Shown piece by piece: positions 51,912-63,191 of a stretch of DNA of 64,000 nt; the stretch's first letter is position 1, and each line of letters opens with the position of its first letter. Origin of the DNA: Oceanithermus desulfurans (GTDB taxonomy: Bacteria > Deinococcota > Deinococci > Deinococcales > Marinithermaceae); NCBI RefSeq assembly GCF_014201675.1, contig NZ_JACHEZ010000002.1, positions 124,001-188,000 of the forward strand, in the 5' to 3' direction. The position numbers and the translations under genes were made by a program. Below the pieces are notes generated by a model. The model saw nothing but the letters and a program-made list of their open reading frames with translations. It made no database searches and was not told where the DNA came from.

Positions 51912-53108
51912 ATGGAAACCGCCGAGATCGTCGGCGTCGGCAGCGAACTGATTTGCGGCGAGACGCTCGACACCAACACCGCCGAAGTGGCCCAAAGCCT
52001 GCGCCCCTACGCGCTGGAAGTCTGGCGCACCCTGCGCGTGGCCGATGACGTGGACCGGCTGGCGCAGACGGCGCGCGAGCTCTGGCCGGGCGCGCGGCTG
52101 CTCGTCTTTTTGGGCGGCCTCGGGCCCACCCCGGACGACGTGACCACCGAGGCGGTGGCCCGGGGGCTGGGGCTCGAGCTCGCGGAAGACCCGGCCATGG
52201 TGCGCACGATCGAGGAGCGGTTTGACCGCCTGGGCCGCACGATGACGCGGATCAACCTCAAGCAGGCCGTCAAGCCGCGGGCCGCCGCTTGGCTGCCTAA
52301 CCCGCGCGGCACCGCCCCGGGCTGGTGGCTGCGCTCCGGCGGCCGCGACCTGGTGGTCCTGCCGGGTCCGCCGGCCGAGTGGCGGCCGATGTGGACCGGG
52401 CTGCTGCCGCGGCTGGGGCTGCCCGAGAGCGGCACCGTGCGCCGCGAACTCAAGACCTTCGGCCTCGGCGAGTCGCAGATCATGGAGCGCCTCGCGGACC
52501 TCTGGGACGCCGGGGTGACCAGCGGCATCTACGCCCACGCCGACGGCGTGCACCTGAGCGCCGAGGGCGCGGCGGAGGCGGTGGAGCGCTGGCTCGGCCA
52601 GGCGGCCGCGCGCCTCGAGGGCTACGTATGGGGCCGTGAGGGCGACACCCTGCCGGGGCAGGTGCTAAAGCGCCTGCGTGCCGAGGAGGCCCACCTCGCC
52701 ACCATGGAATCCCTTACCGGCGGGCTGCTGGCCGCGCTGCTGACCGAGGTTCCCGGCGCGAGCCGGAACTATTTGGGCGGCGTGGTATCCTATTCTATGG
52801 GCGCTAAGGCCCGTTTTGGCGTGCCTACCGACACCCTCACGGCCCACGGGGCCGTTTCCGCCGAGACCGCTTCGGCCATGGCCGAAGCCGCGCGGCGCGA
52901 ACTGAACGCGACCTACGGCCTGGCCACCACCGGGGTGGCCGGCCCCGACGAGTTGGAAGGGCACCCGGTCGGCACCGTCTACGTGGGGCTGGCCGGACCG
53001 GACGGCACCCAAACGAAGCGTTACCGCTTTCCTCCGCTGGGACGCGAGGCCGTGCGCCTGCGCGCCGCCTACGCGGCCCTGGCGCTGTTTTGGAGCCACC
53101 GCCGATGA
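51912..53108 (+). CDS. cinA: Competence/damage-inducible protein CinA
   Basis: 398 aa. An N-terminal MoCF-like domain ([34 protein letters not shown]) joins a C-terminal pyridine-nucleotide amidase domain ([41 protein letters not shown]). It recycles NMN and, in some bacteria, links to competence and recA. TAGACT at 51878-51883 gives a leader of about 20 nt beginning with GGGGCG-A-CGCCCC (51889-51901); no Shine-Dalgarno is seen. It overlaps thpR (ATGA). Confidence 0.95.
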   Translation: METAEIVGVGSELICGETLDTNTAEVAQSLRPYALEVWRTLRVADDVDRLAQTARELWPGARLLVFLGGLGPTPDDVTTEAVARGLGLELAEDPAMVRTIEERFDRLGRTMTRINLKQAVKPRAAAWLPNPRGTAPGWWLRSGGRDLVVLPGPPAEWRPMWTGLLPRLGLPESGTVRRELKTFGLGESQIMERLADLWDAGVTSGIYAHADGVHLSAEGAAEAVERWLGQAAARLEGYVWGREGDTLPGQVLKRLRAEEAHLATMESLTGGLLAALLTEVPGASRNYLGGVVSYSMGAKARFGVPTDTLTAHGAVSAETASAMAEAARRELNATYGLATTGVAGPDELEGHPVGTVYVGLAGPDGTQTKRYRFPPLGREAVRLRAAYAALALFWSHRR

Positions 53109-53627
53109 GACTCTTCTACGCGATCTTCCCTCCCCGCACCGTTCAGCGCACGCTGGCCGAGGCGCAGCGGTCGCTGCGCGGCAACTGGAAACCGGTGCGG
53201 GAGGACCAGATCCACCTCACCCTGGGTTTTCTGGGCGACGTGCCCGAGGCCGAACTGGCGCGGGTGCGCCGCGCCGGGCGCGAGGCCGCTCGCGCGAGCG
53301 GCCCCTTCGTCGCGCGGGTGCGGGGCACCGGCTTCTTCCCGGGCGAGGGGCGGCCGCGCGTCTGGTTCGCCCGCGCCGAAGGCGACGGCTTCGAACCCCT
53401 CGCCCTGGCGCTGCGCGAGGCGCTGCCCGAGTTTCTCGCCGATGAACGGGCCTTCAAGGCCCACCTGACCCTGGCCCGCCGCAAGGGGCCCGCCCCGCGG
53501 GTAGCGCCGGTGGTCTTCGACCTCGAGTTCCCCGTGGAGGCCTTCGCGCTGGTCGAGAGCCGGCTTACGCCGAGGGGCCCCCAGTACACGGTTTTGGACA
53601 CCTTTGCCCTAAAGGAGCGTGACGAAC

Positions 53628-54635
<1,008 letters not shown>

Positions 54636-54648
54636 GAGGAGGGCCGCC

Positions 54649-56397
54649 ATGGAAACCATCGTCATCGTTGTCCTCACCGCCCTCCTCGCCGGCGGCGCCG
54701 CTTTGCTGGCCGGCCGCCGCAGCGGCGGCGCCGGGGGCGCGCCGCTGATCGAAGAGATCGAGAAGCTGCGCCAGACCGCCGAGGAGGAGCGCAGCCGGCT
54801 CGAGGCCGAGCGCCGCCGCCTCATCGAGGAAACCCAGCGCGAGGTCGAGCAGCTGCGCCAAAGCGCCCGCGAAGAGGCGGCCCGCATCGGCGAACAGGCC
54901 CGCCGCGAGCTGGAGGAGGCCCGCGCCGAGGCGCGGCAGCTGCGCGAACGCGCCGAGGCCGAGGCCGACCGCCTGCGCGCCAAGCTCGAGGCCGAGATGA
55001 AGGAGCGCCTGGCCGAGGAACGCCAGCGCCTGGAGGCCGACCTGGCCCGCGACCGCGAGCGCATCGAGCGCGACCTCGAGGCCATCCGCCGCGAGCGCGA
55101 AGAGCTGAAGCGCCAGGACGAGCGGCTGGCCCGCCGCGGCGAGCAGCTGGACGCCCGTGCGGCGCGGCTGGACGAGCTGGAAGAGAAGCTGAACGCCGAA
55201 GAACGCCAGCTGGTGCAGCGCGCCGAGGCGCTGGACCGGCGCGAGCGCGAGATCGAGCTCAAGCTCGAGGAGATCGCCGGCCTGACCCGCGAGGAGGCGC
55301 GACGGCAGCTGCTGGCCCGCCTCGACGAGGAGCTGGAGGAAGAGAAGGCCATCCACGTCAAGGCGGCCATGGAACGGGCCCGCATGGAGGCCAAGAAGCA
55401 GGCCGCCCACCTGATCGCCCAGGCGGTGCAGCGCCAGGCCTCGGAGACGGCCGCCCAGCTGGCGGTGAGCGTGGTGCCCATCCCCTCCGACGCCATGAAG
55501 GGGCGCATCATCGGCCGCGAGGGGCGCAACATCCGCACCTTCGAGTCGCTGACGGGCGTGGACCTGATCATCGACGACACCCCCGAGGCGGTCATCCTTA
55601 GCTCTTTCAACCCGGTGCGCCGCGAGATCGCCAAGATGGCGCTCGAGCAGCTCGTCACCGACGGCCGCATCCACCCCAGCCGCATCGAGGAGGTGGTGGA
55701 GAAGGCCAAGGAGGAGATGAAGCACTACCTCTACGAACGCGGCGAAGAGGCAGCGCTCGAGGCCGGCGTGGTGGGGCTCAAGCCCGGCCTGGTGCAGCTT
55801 TTGGGCCGCCTGCACTTCCGCAGCAGCTACGGCCAGAACGTCCTCAAGCACTCCATCCAGGTGGCCCACCTCGCGGGCATCCTCGCCGCCGAATTGGGGC
55901 TCGACGTGGGCCTGGCGCGCCGCGCCGGGCTGATGCACGACATCGGCAAGAGCGTCGACCGTGAGATCGAGGGCACCCACGTGGACATCGGCATCGCCCT
56001 GGCCAAGCGCTTCGGCGAGCCGCCCGAGGTGCTCGACGCCATCGCCCACCACCACGACCCCGAGAACGCCGAGACCACCTACGCCGTACTGGTGGCCGCC
56101 GCCGACGCCATCAGCGCCGCCCGCCCGGGCGCCCGTCGCGAGAGCATGGAGGACTACATCAAGCGGCTGGAGCAGCTGGAGCAGATCGCCACCAGCTTCC
56201 CCGGCGTGGAGCAGGCCTTCGCCGTCCAGGCCGGGCGCGAGGTGCGGGTGCTGGTCAAGCCCGGCAAGGTCAACGACGCCAAGGCCACCCTGCTGGCGCG
56301 CGAGATCGCCCAGCGCATCGAGCGCGACATGGACTACCCGGGCCAGGTGCAGGTGACCGTGGTGCGGGAGACGCGCGCGGTGGACTACGCGAAGTAG
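54649..56397 (+). CDS. rny: Ribonuclease Y
   Basis: 582 aa membrane-anchored endoribonuclease initiating mRNA decay. N-terminal helix (residues 4-21), long charged coiled coil (about 35-250), KH domain ([22 protein letters not shown]), HD domain ([35 protein letters not shown]), and a C-terminal domain ending DYAK. ATG 54649 has AGGAGG upstream, 13 bp after recA; it ends at an intrinsic terminator. Confidence 0.96.
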   Translation: METIVIVVLTALLAGGAALLAGRRSGGAGGAPLIEEIEKLRQTAEEERSRLEAERRRLIEETQREVEQLRQSAREEAARIGEQARRELEEARAEARQLRERAEAEADRLRAKLEAEMKERLAEERQRLEADLARDRERIERDLEAIRREREELKRQDERLARRGEQLDARAARLDELEEKLNAEERQLVQRAEALDRREREIELKLEEIAGLTREEARRQLLARLDEELEEEKAIHVKAAMERARMEAKKQAAHLIAQAVQRQASETAAQLAVSVVPIPSDAMKGRIIGREGRNIRTFESLTGVDLIIDDTPEAVILSSFNPVRREIAKMALEQLVTDGRIHPSRIEEVVEKAKEEMKHYLYERGEEAALEAGVVGLKPGLVQLLGRLHFRSSYGQNVLKHSIQVAHLAGILAAELGLDVGLARRAGLMHDIGKSVDREIEGTHVDIGIALAKRFGEPPEVLDAIAHHHDPENAETTYAVLVAAADAISAARPGARRESMEDYIKRLEQLEQIATSFPGVEQAFAVQAGREVRVLVKPGKVNDAKATLLAREIAQRIERDMDYPGQVQVTVVRETRAVDYAK

Positions 56398-56415
56398 GCC
56401 CGCGCGCACCCCTCG

Positions 56416-56435
56416 CCGGCCCCCGCGGGGGCCGG
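56416..56435 (+). terminator. Intrinsic terminator after rny
   Basis: CCGGCCCC and GGGGCCGG, 8-bp stem around a CGCG centre, followed by TTCTCT. It ends the cinA-thpR-recA-rny unit. Confidence 0.8.
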
Positions 56436-56507
56436 TTCTCTGTGGCTGCGGCATCGTGAGCCGGCTCGCGGCCGGGAACCGCGGACGCTGCTAAGATACG
56501 GCCACGC

Positions 56508-59081
56508 ATGTCCAGGGTCGAGCTGAAGCTCCTGGGGCCTCCGGAGCTGCTGCACCGGGGCCGGCGCGTCCGGCTCCGCTCGCTGAAGTCGTACGCCCTG
56601 CTCGCCTATCTGGCGCTCGAGGGCCCCACGCCACGCGAGCGGCTGGCCGCACTGCTGTGGGACACCCCCAGCGGCCGGGGCAACCTGCGGGTGGAGGTGC
56701 ACCGGCTGGACCGGGCGATCCCCGGGATTTTCGCTGAGCGGCGCGGGGTGCTCGCGCTGGCGGACCTCGACCTTGACGTCGCCGCCTTTGAGGCGGCCGC
56801 CCGCTCCGCCGACTGGCCCCGCGCGCAGGCGCTCTACCGCGGGCTTTTCCTGGAGGGGCTGGAGGTGGAGGCGAGCCCCGAATTCGCGGAATGGACGCGC
56901 TACCAGAGGACCCGCCTGCAGGAGGCGCAGCGCACGGTGCTGGCGGAGCGGGCCCGCCACGCCCCGCCGCAGGAGGCCGTGGCCCACTGGTTGCGGCTGC
57001 TGGCCGAGGACCCCCTCGACGCGGCCGCCTGCCGCGGCGCGATGACGGCCTACCTGCGCCTCGGAAAAACCGATAAGGCGCTCCAGCTCTACCGCGAACA
57101 GGCCGAGCTGCTCGAGCGCGAGCTGGGGCTGCCGCCCGAAGCCGAGACCCGGGCCCTGGCCCACCTCATCCGCAGCGGCGAGCGGCCCGCGCCCACCGGC
57201 GCGCCGCCCTTCGTCGGCCGCGAGCCCGAGCTGGGGCGGCTCGAGCAAGCGCTCGCCGCGGGGCAGGCGGTCTTCGTGACGGGCGAGCCCGGCATCGGCA
57301 AGACGCGGCTGCTGCTCGAGTTCGTCCGCGCCAAGGGGGTGGAGCCGTTTCTGCTGCGCGGCCGCCCCGGCGACGCCGCGGTGCCCTACGCGACGCTGGC
57401 CCGGGCCCTGCGCGAGTACCTGGAAGCGGGCTTCGACCCCGAACCCTGGGCCCGGCGCGAGCTGGCCCGCCTGCTCCCGGAGCTGGGCGAGGCGCCCCCG
57501 GAACCGAACCCCGCCCGGCTGCTGGCGGCGGTGGCGCAGGCCCTGGAACCCTTCAAGACCCCGGACCGGCTCTGGGGCATCGACGACCTGCAGTTCGTCG
57601 ACCCGGCCAGCCTGGGGCTGGTCACCGGGCTGGCCCACCTCGTCGAGGACCGCGCCGGCATCGTGACCTACCGCCGCGGTCGGCTGGACCCGGCCGCGGC
57701 GGCCTGGATCGAAGACCGGCTCGCCTCCGGGCGGGCGATCGAGCTGACGCTCGAGCCGCTAAGGCCCGAGGCCGTGGCGCGCATGCTGGGCGTAGACGGC
57801 GAGCGGGCGCGGGCGCTCGCGGCCTACACCGGCGGCAATCCCTTTTTCCTCTCCCGCCTCCGCCACGGGGACCCCCAGACCGCGGACCTGCAGCAACTGG
57901 TGGCGCGGCGGCTGCGCCAGGCCTCGGCTCCGGCGCGGAAGCTGTGCCAGCTCGCCGCGGTGGCGGGTGCGGTCTACGCCCCCGCCCTGGCGGCCGCGGC
58001 GCTGGGGCTGCGGCCGCTGGCGCTGGCGGAGGCCTCCGACGAGCTCGAACAGCTGGGACTTTTCCGCAAGGGTCAGCCCGCGCACGACCTGGTCGTGGAG
58101 AGCGTGCTCGCCGAGCTTTCCGAGGCGACGCGGCGTCACCTGCACCTCATCGTCGCCGAGGCGCTCGAGCGCCTCCCGAAGGCGCCCCCTGCCGCCGTCG
58201 CGCTGCACTTCGAACAAGCCGGGTACCCCGGGCGCGCCACCCCCCACCACCTCGCCGCCGCACGAGCGGCCGAGCGCGTCTTCGCGTTCCGCGAAGCGCT
58301 CGCGCAGTACCGCCAGGCCATCGCGTCGGCCCCGCCGGAGGCGGCCCCGGACGTCGAGGTCGAGACGCTGGAGGCCCGCTACCGCATCCTCCTGGCCCTC
58401 CTCGACTGGAACGACGCCGAGCAGCTGCTGCGGCGCGCGGAAGAGCTGGCGCGCGCCCCCGAGCGGGAGGCGCTGCGCCCGGCCATCCGCCTCGGCTGGG
58501 CGGGGCTCCACTTCAACCGCTGGGAACTCGATCGGGCCGAAGCCATCGCCAACGAGCTGCTCGAAAGCGGCGGCCTCGAGCCGCGCCTGCGGGCCGAGGC
58601 GCTCTACATCCGTGCGGTCGCCGTCCAGGCCCGTGGCGAGCACCCCCGGGCCCTGGAAGACGTCGAGGCCGCCCTGGAGATGCATCCCGACCCAGCCTGG
58701 GCCTTTCACGGCTGGGCCCACAACACCGCCGCCATCAGCCACGTAGCCCTTGGCGAACTCGGGGCCGCCGAGGAGCACAACCGCGCCGCGCTGGCCCACT
58801 TCCGGCGCTGGGGCAACCTCGCGGGCGAGGCGAACGCGCACCGGGTCTTCGCCGAGATCGCCGCGGCCGCCGGCCGTTACGACGAGGCCGACCGTCTTCA
58901 CGAGCAGGCGCTCGAGCAGGCGCGGCGCTCGGGCCACCGGGAGGTGCTGGGCTACGTGCTCGCCTCGGCGCTGCTGCACCACGAGCGGCTGGGGCGCACC
59001 GAGCGCGTACACGAGCTGGCGCGCGAAGGTGCTGAGCTGCAAGGCCCCTACCAGGAGTTCTTCCGGCAAAGGCTCGGCTGA
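56508..59081 (+). CDS. BTAD/AAA-ATPase/TPR transcriptional regulator (SARP/AfsR-like)
   Basis: 857 aa. Winged-helix DNA-binding domain (residues 1-95; LRSLKSYALLAYLALEG), BTAD helical domain (about 100-225), NB/AAA domain with Walker A GEPGIGKTRLL (near 260) and Walker B-like WGIDDLQFVD (near 357), and a TPR array (about 560-845). Such regulators sense a signal through the TPR/ATPase part and activate nearby genes; the adhesin-like gene downstream is a candidate. TAAGAT at 56492-56497 lies 10 nt before ATG 56508. Confidence 0.85.
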   Translation: MSRVELKLLGPPELLHRGRRVRLRSLKSYALLAYLALEGPTPRERLAALLWDTPSGRGNLRVEVHRLDRAIPGIFAERRGVLALADLDLDVAAFEAAARSADWPRAQALYRGLFLEGLEVEASPEFAEWTRYQRTRLQEAQRTVLAERARHAPPQEAVAHWLRLLAEDPLDAAACRGAMTAYLRLGKTDKALQLYREQAELLERELGLPPEAETRALAHLIRSGERPAPTGAPPFVGREPELGRLEQALAAGQAVFVTGEPGIGKTRLLLEFVRAKGVEPFLLRGRPGDAAVPYATLARALREYLEAGFDPEPWARRELARLLPELGEAPPEPNPARLLAAVAQALEPFKTPDRLWGIDDLQFVDPASLGLVTGLAHLVEDRAGIVTYRRGRLDPAAAAWIEDRLASGRAIELTLEPLRPEAVARMLGVDGERARALAAYTGGNPFFLSRLRHGDPQTADLQQLVARRLRQASAPARKLCQLAAVAGAVYAPALAAAALGLRPLALAEASDELEQLGLFRKGQPAHDLVVESVLAELSEATRRHLHLIVAEALERLPKAPPAAVALHFEQAGYPGRATPHHLAAARAAERVFAFREALAQYRQAIASAPPEAAPDVEVETLEARYRILLALLDWNDAEQLLRRAEELARAPEREALRPAIRLGWAGLHFNRWELDRAEAIANELLESGGLEPRLRAEALYIRAVAVQARGEHPRALEDVEAALEMHPDPAWAFHGWAHNTAAISHVALGELGAAEEHNRAALAHFRRWGNLAGEANAHRVFAEIAAAAGRYDEADRLHEQALEQARRSGHREVLGYVLASALLHHERLGRTERVHELAREGAELQGPYQEFFRQRLG

Positions 59082-59175
59082 ACCCAGCGCGGCGCAGCGC
59101 GGTCACCCTCCATCGCCGAAAATTACCTTGAATGTCCCTCCAGCCCGTTTTCTACCTTGAGGCTAGGGGGAATCT

Positions 59176-62100
59176 ATGTATAGAAGAAAACGCCCAAGTT
59201 TCGCTTGGTTCGCTACCCTCTTTTCAACGATCCTGCTGCTGGCCTCCTGCTCGCCGCCCGCGGGAACGGGGTCGGCTTCGGGGTTCGCCCTCACCCTGGC
59301 TACGGACCGCATCGAGGCGCCCGCCGGCGGCTCGGCCACGGTCGAACTGACCGTGAGCGTCCAGGGCGGTTTCGGCGGCACCGTTACGCTGGCGCTACAA
59401 GCTCAGGGCGGCGGCGCAGCCCCGCCGGGGATCGCCCTCACCCCCACCCAGGTGCAGGCGCCGGGCGGCCCCTACGGGCTGACCCTCAGCGTCGACCCGA
59501 CGGTCGCGCCGGGCAGCTACCCGCTGCAGCTCACAGGTACCGCTTCAGGCGTTGCCAAGAGCGTGGATTTGACCCTCACGGTCACGGAGCCCGCCGGTCT
59601 GAGCCTCAGCCTCGATCCCAACGTGCTGACCGTGGAACAGGGGCAGAGCGCCGGCACCACGCTGCACGTCGCTCCCCCCCAAGGGTTCGCCGCCACGCTC
59701 GCCCTCACCCTCAGCGACGCCAGCGGCAACCCGGCAAGCGGGTTCACCCTCGACCCCGCGAGCGTGACCGTGAACGGCGCGCCCACCGACGCCGCGCTCA
59801 GCCTCCAGGTCGACCCCGCCCAGCCGCCCGGGAGCTACCCCCTCGTCCTGCACGCTACGGGCGGGGGCGAGAGCGCCCAGGTGGGGCTGGACGTGAGCGT
59901 CGCCGGCTACGCGCTCGACCTCGCCAGCCACGAGCTCTACGCCCCTCAGGGGGGTTCCGCCACCGTGGGGCTCACGGTGAACGCGTACGGCGTCAGCGGC
60001 GACGCCGTCCTCTCCCTGGAAACCCAAAGCGGCGACCCGCTGCCGGGCGGCCTCACCCTGCAGCCGGCGAGCCTCGCCGTTCCCGGCGGCCCCTACACCC
60101 TCACCCTGAGCGTGGACGCGGCGGTTCCGACCGGCAGCTACGCCCTGCGCTTGCGCGCCGACCTGGGTGGCAACGAGCAGGTTGCCGACTTCACCCTCAC
60201 CGTGCAGCCACCGCCCGAGTTCACGGCCGCCGTCAGCCCTAGCGACCTGACGATCGACGTGGGCGCCAGCGGCACCCTCTACCTCGAACTCAGCTTCCAG
60301 CAGGACTTCAACGACACCATCCAACTCACCCTGGAGTCGGCCGACGGCTCCGCCGCGCCCGCCGCGTTCACGATCGACCCCACCAGCCTCGGCATGGCGG
60401 CCTCGGCTGGCGACACCAACTACGTGAGCGTCACCCTCTACGTCGCGAACTCCGCCGAGTCGGGCAGCTACGACCTGCGCCTGCGCGCCGCCTCCAGCCA
60501 GACCACCGCCTACGCCGCCTTCACGCTCACCGTGCCCACCCTGCCCGACTTCACCGTCGAGCTCTCGCCCTATTCCCAGACCGTGATCAAGGGCGGTGCC
60601 GCCACCTATCAGCTCGACGTCTACCCCCACAACGGTTACAGCGGCACCGTCGACTTGAGCCTCACCCGCACCGACAGCTGGACGCTTTTTGACGGCATCA
60701 CCTTCACGCCCACGAGCCTCGACCTCTCCGGGGGGGCGGTGAGCACGACCCTCACCCTCAACACCGACGACACCGCGGCCGTCGACGACTACCACTTCCA
60801 GCTCGACGCGAGCGACGGTCAGACCACCCAGAGCGCCAGCCTCGCCCTGAAGGTGGAGGACTTCAGCCTCTCCCTGGGTACCAGCGCACCGACGCTCGCC
60901 CTGGACGCGGGAACGAGCGGCAGCCTGGCCCTGACGATCAACGTCAGCACCCCTAACAGCTACGACACCTTCCCCAACCCCGTCACCTTCAGCCTGGCCA
61001 CCCAGGACGGCAGCCCGCTGCCCCCCGGGCTGAGCCTCTCGCCGGCCAGCACGGACGTCTCGCCGGGCAGCAACAACCTGACCGTCGTCGTCGGCGCCGG
61101 AGCCGACACCCCCGCGGGCAGCTACCCCTTGCGGCTGGTCGCCGCCGCCGCGGGCGTGACTCGCAGCGCCGACTTCACCCTGGTGGTGCGTAGCTTCGCC
61201 CTCGGCCTCGGCACCTCCGAGCTGGCGTTCTGGACCGAGGGCTCGGGCACGCTCGAGCTGACCCTCGAGCCGCTGGAGGGCTTCAGCGGCACCGTCACCC
61301 TCAGCCTGGTGGACGCGGAAGGCAACCCGGTCTCCGGCCTCAGCCTCGACCCGACCAGCGTCAGCGTTTCCGGCACCACCACGCAAACGCTCACGATCTC
61401 AGCCGACAGCAGCGTCGCCGCGGACGTCTACCCCCTGCGCGTCCGCGCCGTCTCGGGCAGCATCGTGAAGGAGGCCGACCTCACGCTCTCGGTCGCCGAC
61501 TTCGCGATTGCTCTCGACAGCTCCGCTCTCACGATCTGGCAGGGCGGGGAGGGCAGCCTCGGCCTCACCGTCACCCCCGCAGGCGGCTTCGGCGGCGACG
61601 TGAGCCTGCTGCTCGAAGCCCAGACGGGCTACACCCCACCCTCCGGCGTGACGCTTACGCCCGGCAGCGTCACGGTGTCGGGGACGACCACGCAAACCCT
61701 CACGCTCTCCGTGGCCGGCACTTCGAGCCTCGGCGTCTTCGACGGCCTGCAGATCCGGGCGACGGCCACGCTGAACGGCGTGACCCGCGCACGCACCGCG
61801 CCGCTCGCGCTCACGCTGAAGGGTATGAACGTCACCCCGACCGACTTCAACACCCTCGGGATCGCCCGCGGCGGGCAGCGGACCCTCGACGTCAGCATCG
61901 AGTCCTATGGTGTGGGCGGGGCCGTGAGCCTCGCACTGGAAGACGCCGGTGGCGGCAGCGTACCCGCAGGCATCGTACTGACGCCGGACGTCCTGAGCGT
62001 GAGCGACGGCACCGCCAGCTACACCCTCACCGTCGCTGTCGACGGCACCGTGAGCTACGGCTCGCCCCTCATCTACTCGCTCGACGTCGTCTTCGACGGC

Positions 62101-63054
62101 GGAACCGTGGTTCGGAAGAGCGCCCTCGACCTGGCCGTCTACCGGATGACGGTGTTCTGGCTGGAGCGGGCCTCCGGCACGAGCTACGACCTCTACGACG
62201 TGGCCTACAACGGAGACGACGCCGCACCCGTCTTCGTCGCCGTGGGTGGGGGCCAGCGGGTCAACCTGACGAGCGGCCCGGGTGTGGCCGCGCTTTCGGC
62301 GGACGGCGTGAGCTGGTCGGCTGGTTCGGTCACCGGGGCCAACAACCTTCAGGGCGTCGGTTACGGCAACGGCACCTTCGTGGCCGTGGGCGCCGCCTGC
62401 GAGATCTTCATCTCCAACGACAACGGCGCAAGCTGGACGCAAGAAGCCGCGGCCGGCGCCTTCAGCTGCCCCAGTGGCGGGCTCAACGACGTCGCCTACG
62501 GCAACGGCACCTTCGTGGCCGTGGGCGCCGGTGGGCTGATCGTCCGCTCGAGCGACGGCAGCAGCTGGACCCAGGTGGCACCAAACGTCGGCGATCCCAC
62601 CAACGACCTGAAGGCCGTCGCCTACGGCAACGGCACCTTCGTGGCCGTGGGCAGGGGCGGGGTGGTGCTCACCTCCAGCGACGGCCAGAGCTGGGACGCC
62701 GCCACCTCCAACACAACCGCAGACTTGGCCGGTGTAACCTTCGGCGACGGCACCTTCGTGGCCGCAGGCGCGGGCGGGGTGGTGCTCACCTCGAGCGACG
62801 GCGGCGGCTGGACTGCGGGGTCGCTGGGCGGCGACGACGCAACCGCCGTCACTTACGGCTACGACTGGGACGGCGTGGGCCTCTTCGTCGTCACCACCCG
62901 TTCGAGCAACGTCGTCTACACCTCCGACGACGGCGGGGCTAGCTGGAGTGCGCAGAACGCCGGCGGCCTGGACGTTCCCCTCCTGGGAGCCGCCTACGGC
63001 AACCACCGTTTCGTGGCGGTGGGCGAGCTGGGCAGCCTCACCACCTCACCCTAG
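59176..63054 (+). CDS. Large surface lipoprotein: nine Ig-like repeats and a propeller-like C-terminus
   Basis: 1292 aa. Lipobox LLASC (Cys near residue 25). Residues about 36-990 hold nine repeats of roughly 100 residues with the pattern TVTLSL...G...LTPTSV.V.G...TLTLSVD...GSYPLRL, like bacterial Ig-like/NEW3-type beta-sandwiches. Residues about 990-1292 contain six blades with YGNGTFVAVG...SSDGxSWT, a BNR-like propeller motif. No transmembrane anchor. GGGGG 5 nt before ATG 59176 is the likely ribosome-binding site. Probably an adhesin or polymer-binding protein; ligand unknown. Confidence 0.82.
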   Translation: MYRRKRPSFAWFATLFSTILLLASCSPPAGTGSASGFALTLATDRIEAPAGGSATVELTVSVQGGFGGTVTLALQAQGGGAAPPGIALTPTQVQAPGGPYGLTLSVDPTVAPGSYPLQLTGTASGVAKSVDLTLTVTEPAGLSLSLDPNVLTVEQGQSAGTTLHVAPPQGFAATLALTLSDASGNPASGFTLDPASVTVNGAPTDAALSLQVDPAQPPGSYPLVLHATGGGESAQVGLDVSVAGYALDLASHELYAPQGGSATVGLTVNAYGVSGDAVLSLETQSGDPLPGGLTLQPASLAVPGGPYTLTLSVDAAVPTGSYALRLRADLGGNEQVADFTLTVQPPPEFTAAVSPSDLTIDVGASGTLYLELSFQQDFNDTIQLTLESADGSAAPAAFTIDPTSLGMAASAGDTNYVSVTLYVANSAESGSYDLRLRAASSQTTAYAAFTLTVPTLPDFTVELSPYSQTVIKGGAATYQLDVYPHNGYSGTVDLSLTRTDSWTLFDGITFTPTSLDLSGGAVSTTLTLNTDDTAAVDDYHFQLDASDGQTTQSASLALKVEDFSLSLGTSAPTLALDAGTSGSLALTINVSTPNSYDTFPNPVTFSLATQDGSPLPPGLSLSPASTDVSPGSNNLTVVVGAGADTPAGSYPLRLVAAAAGVTRSADFTLVVRSFALGLGTSELAFWTEGSGTLELTLEPLEGFSGTVTLSLVDAEGNPVSGLSLDPTSVSVSGTTTQTLTISADSSVAADVYPLRVRAVSGSIVKEADLTLSVADFAIALDSSALTIWQGGEGSLGLTVTPAGGFGGDVSLLLEAQTGYTPPSGVTLTPGSVTVSGTTTQTLTLSVAGTSSLGVFDGLQIRATATLNGVTRARTAPLALTLKGMNVTPTDFNTLGIARGGQRTLDVSIESYGVGGAVSLALEDAGGGSVPAGIVLTPDVLSVSDGTASYTLTVAVDGTVSYGSPLIYSLDVVFDGGTVVRKSALDLAVYRMTVFWLERASGTSYDLYDVAYNGDDAAPVFVAVGGGQRVNLTSGPGVAALSADGVSWSAGSVTGANNLQGVGYGNGTFVAVGAACEIFISNDNGASWTQEAAAGAFSCPSGGLNDVAYGNGTFVAVGAGGLIVRSSDGSSWTQVAPNVGDPTNDLKAVAYGNGTFVAVGRGGVVLTSSDGQSWDAATSNTTADLAGVTFGDGTFVAAGAGGVVLTSSDGGGWTAGSLGGDDATAVTYGYDWDGVGLFVVTTRSSNVVYTSDDGGASWSAQNAGGLDVPLLGAAYGNHRFVAVGELGSLTTSP
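62361..62775 (+). repeat. Near-identical propeller-blade DNA repeats
   Basis: GGCAACGGCACCTTCGTGGC recurs at about 62365, 62500 and 62627, continuing as CGTGGGC, with a diverged copy (GGCGACGGCACCTTC) at about 62743. Spacing is about 115-135 bp. The DNA identity exceeds that of the Ig-like repeats, pointing to recent amplification or gene conversion. Confidence 0.75.
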
Positions 63055-63152
63055 TTCGGGCGCGTCTCGCTTCGGGCCCGGCCCCCTGGGGCCGGGCCCG
63101 CTCTGCGCACCGACCATTTCCCGGCACCGCCGAGCGCACGGCATCGCTGAGC

Positions 63153-63181
63153 TTGGTCCGAAAATATTTTTAAGGTACAAT
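63153..63181 (+). promoter_or_regulatory. Promoter of the diguanylate cyclase gene
   Basis: TTGGTC (63153-63158), 17-nt spacer with an AT-rich core (AAAATATTTTTAA), TACAAT (63176-63181), 10 nt before ATG 63192. Confidence 0.65.
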
Positions 63182-63191
63182 AGCGACGAGC

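Noticed and set aside
59545-61386. 613-codon minus-strand frame opposite the Ig-like lipoprotein
   Set aside because: Low-complexity Gly/Ala/Arg/Val composition with no recognisable domain; a mirror of the repeat-coding strand.
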